A stretch of 64,000 nt of DNA from Pedobacter sp. AJM (GTDB lineage: Bacteria > Bacteroidota > Bacteroidia > Sphingobacteriales > Sphingobacteriaceae). The position numbers and the translations under genes are program-made. This document shows positions 63,782-64,000 of this stretch, in pieces. The notes beneath the pieces were generated by a model. It made no database searches and was not told the origin of the DNA. It was given only the letters and a program-made list of their open reading frames with translations. The stretch lies in contig NZ_NHOT01000009.1 of the NCBI RefSeq assembly GCF_002197755.1, positions 1 to 64,000 of the forward strand. The letters are read 5' to 3'. The number at the start of each line of letters is the position of its first letter. The first letter of the stretch is position 1.

Positions 63782-64000
63782 ATGAAAAGAACAACATTAA
63801 TTATAGGAATCCTGGCAATAGTTGCGGTGTTTTCCGGTTGTAAGAAATTTTTGGATGTAACGCCGAAAACGAGTCTGGCTGAAGAACAGCTGTATACTTC
63901 AGAAGTTGGCTTTCAACAGGCTTTGTCGGGTGTTTACGGAAAACTGGCCGGAACTAATCTTTACGGAGATAACCTGTCTATGGGCTTCGTTTCTGCCCTG
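63782..64000 (+). CDS. SusD/RagB-family lipoprotein (partial, cut by window end)
   Basis: 73 residues visible, continuing past the window. Signal peptide MKRTTLIIGILAIVAVF with lipobox FSGC, followed by KKFLDVTPKTSLAEEQLYTS, the canonical SusD N-terminus. It is the surface lid that binds ligand for the SusC receptor 26 bp upstream. Confidence 0.92.
   Translation, partial: MKRTTLIIGILAIVAVFSGCKKFLDVTPKTSLAEEQLYTSEVGFQQALSGVYGKLAGTNLYGDNLSMGFVSAL

Overview
The window looks like chromosomal DNA from a Bacteroidota member of the Sphingobacteriaceae, most likely Pedobacter or a close relative. The support is: outer-membrane SusC/SusD and Oar-type TonB receptors, a PorP/SprF plus type IX secretion C-terminal domain pair, glutamine synthetase type III, an ECF sigma/FecR pair, many lipoproteins with Cys-Lys-Lys after the lipobox, almost no Shine-Dalgarno sequences, and promoters of the TTG-N19-TAnnTTTG type (best examples at 13582-13611 and 49993-50022). 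The genus is an inference from protein style; no rRNA is present.

Left part (1-13100): a tandem array of about 440-bp repeats at the edge, a T9SS-type pair (PorP/SprF and a 2092-residue secreted nuclease-like protein with duplicated lamin-tail domains), a YrdC/Sua5-like protein, an FMN glutamate synthase-like protein, an array of six 109-bp hairpin units, and asparaginyl-tRNA synthetase. An AT-rich gap follows with a possible small RNA, then ferritin and a small unknown gene.

Heme/iron region (15.2-28.4 kb): a PchR-like AraC activator, a heme-type ABC importer (hmuTUV-like, minus strand), and a divergent plus-strand set of six lipoproteins (two clear HmuY-like, one divergent HmuY-like, two paralogous unknowns, one S41 protease), a TonB receptor and heme oxygenase. 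Together they can be read as surface heme capture, outer-membrane import, inner-membrane import and heme cleavage. Two Fur-box-like inverted repeats (15229-15251, 19526-19548) and three 21-bp direct repeats (19430-19491) suggest joint control by Fur and the AraC protein. Ferritin lies just outside.

Middle (28.5-53.6 kb): mostly housekeeping genes (GNAT, MBL hydrolase, lpdA, S1/P1 nuclease, purM, GSIII, TonB, purL, VOC protein, tRNA methyltransferase, phosphoesterase, fbp, rnhA, tRNA-His, ABC exporter, Gfo/Idh/MocA oxidoreductase), plus an Oar-type receptor with a small lipoprotein. Most are bounded by clear intrinsic terminators.

Right part (54.2-58 kb): a signalling cluster with two FNR-like palindromes, two very small overlapping ORFs, a receiver-CRP/FNR fusion whose receiver appears to lack its phospho-acceptor, a CRP-like protein without a DNA-binding domain, a membrane protein and a normal single-domain receiver. 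The window ends in an ECF sigma / FecR / SusC / SusD nutrient-uptake locus, with SusD cut by the window edge. The two best candidates for something new are the architecture and dual control of the heme locus and the degenerate receiver-FNR cluster.
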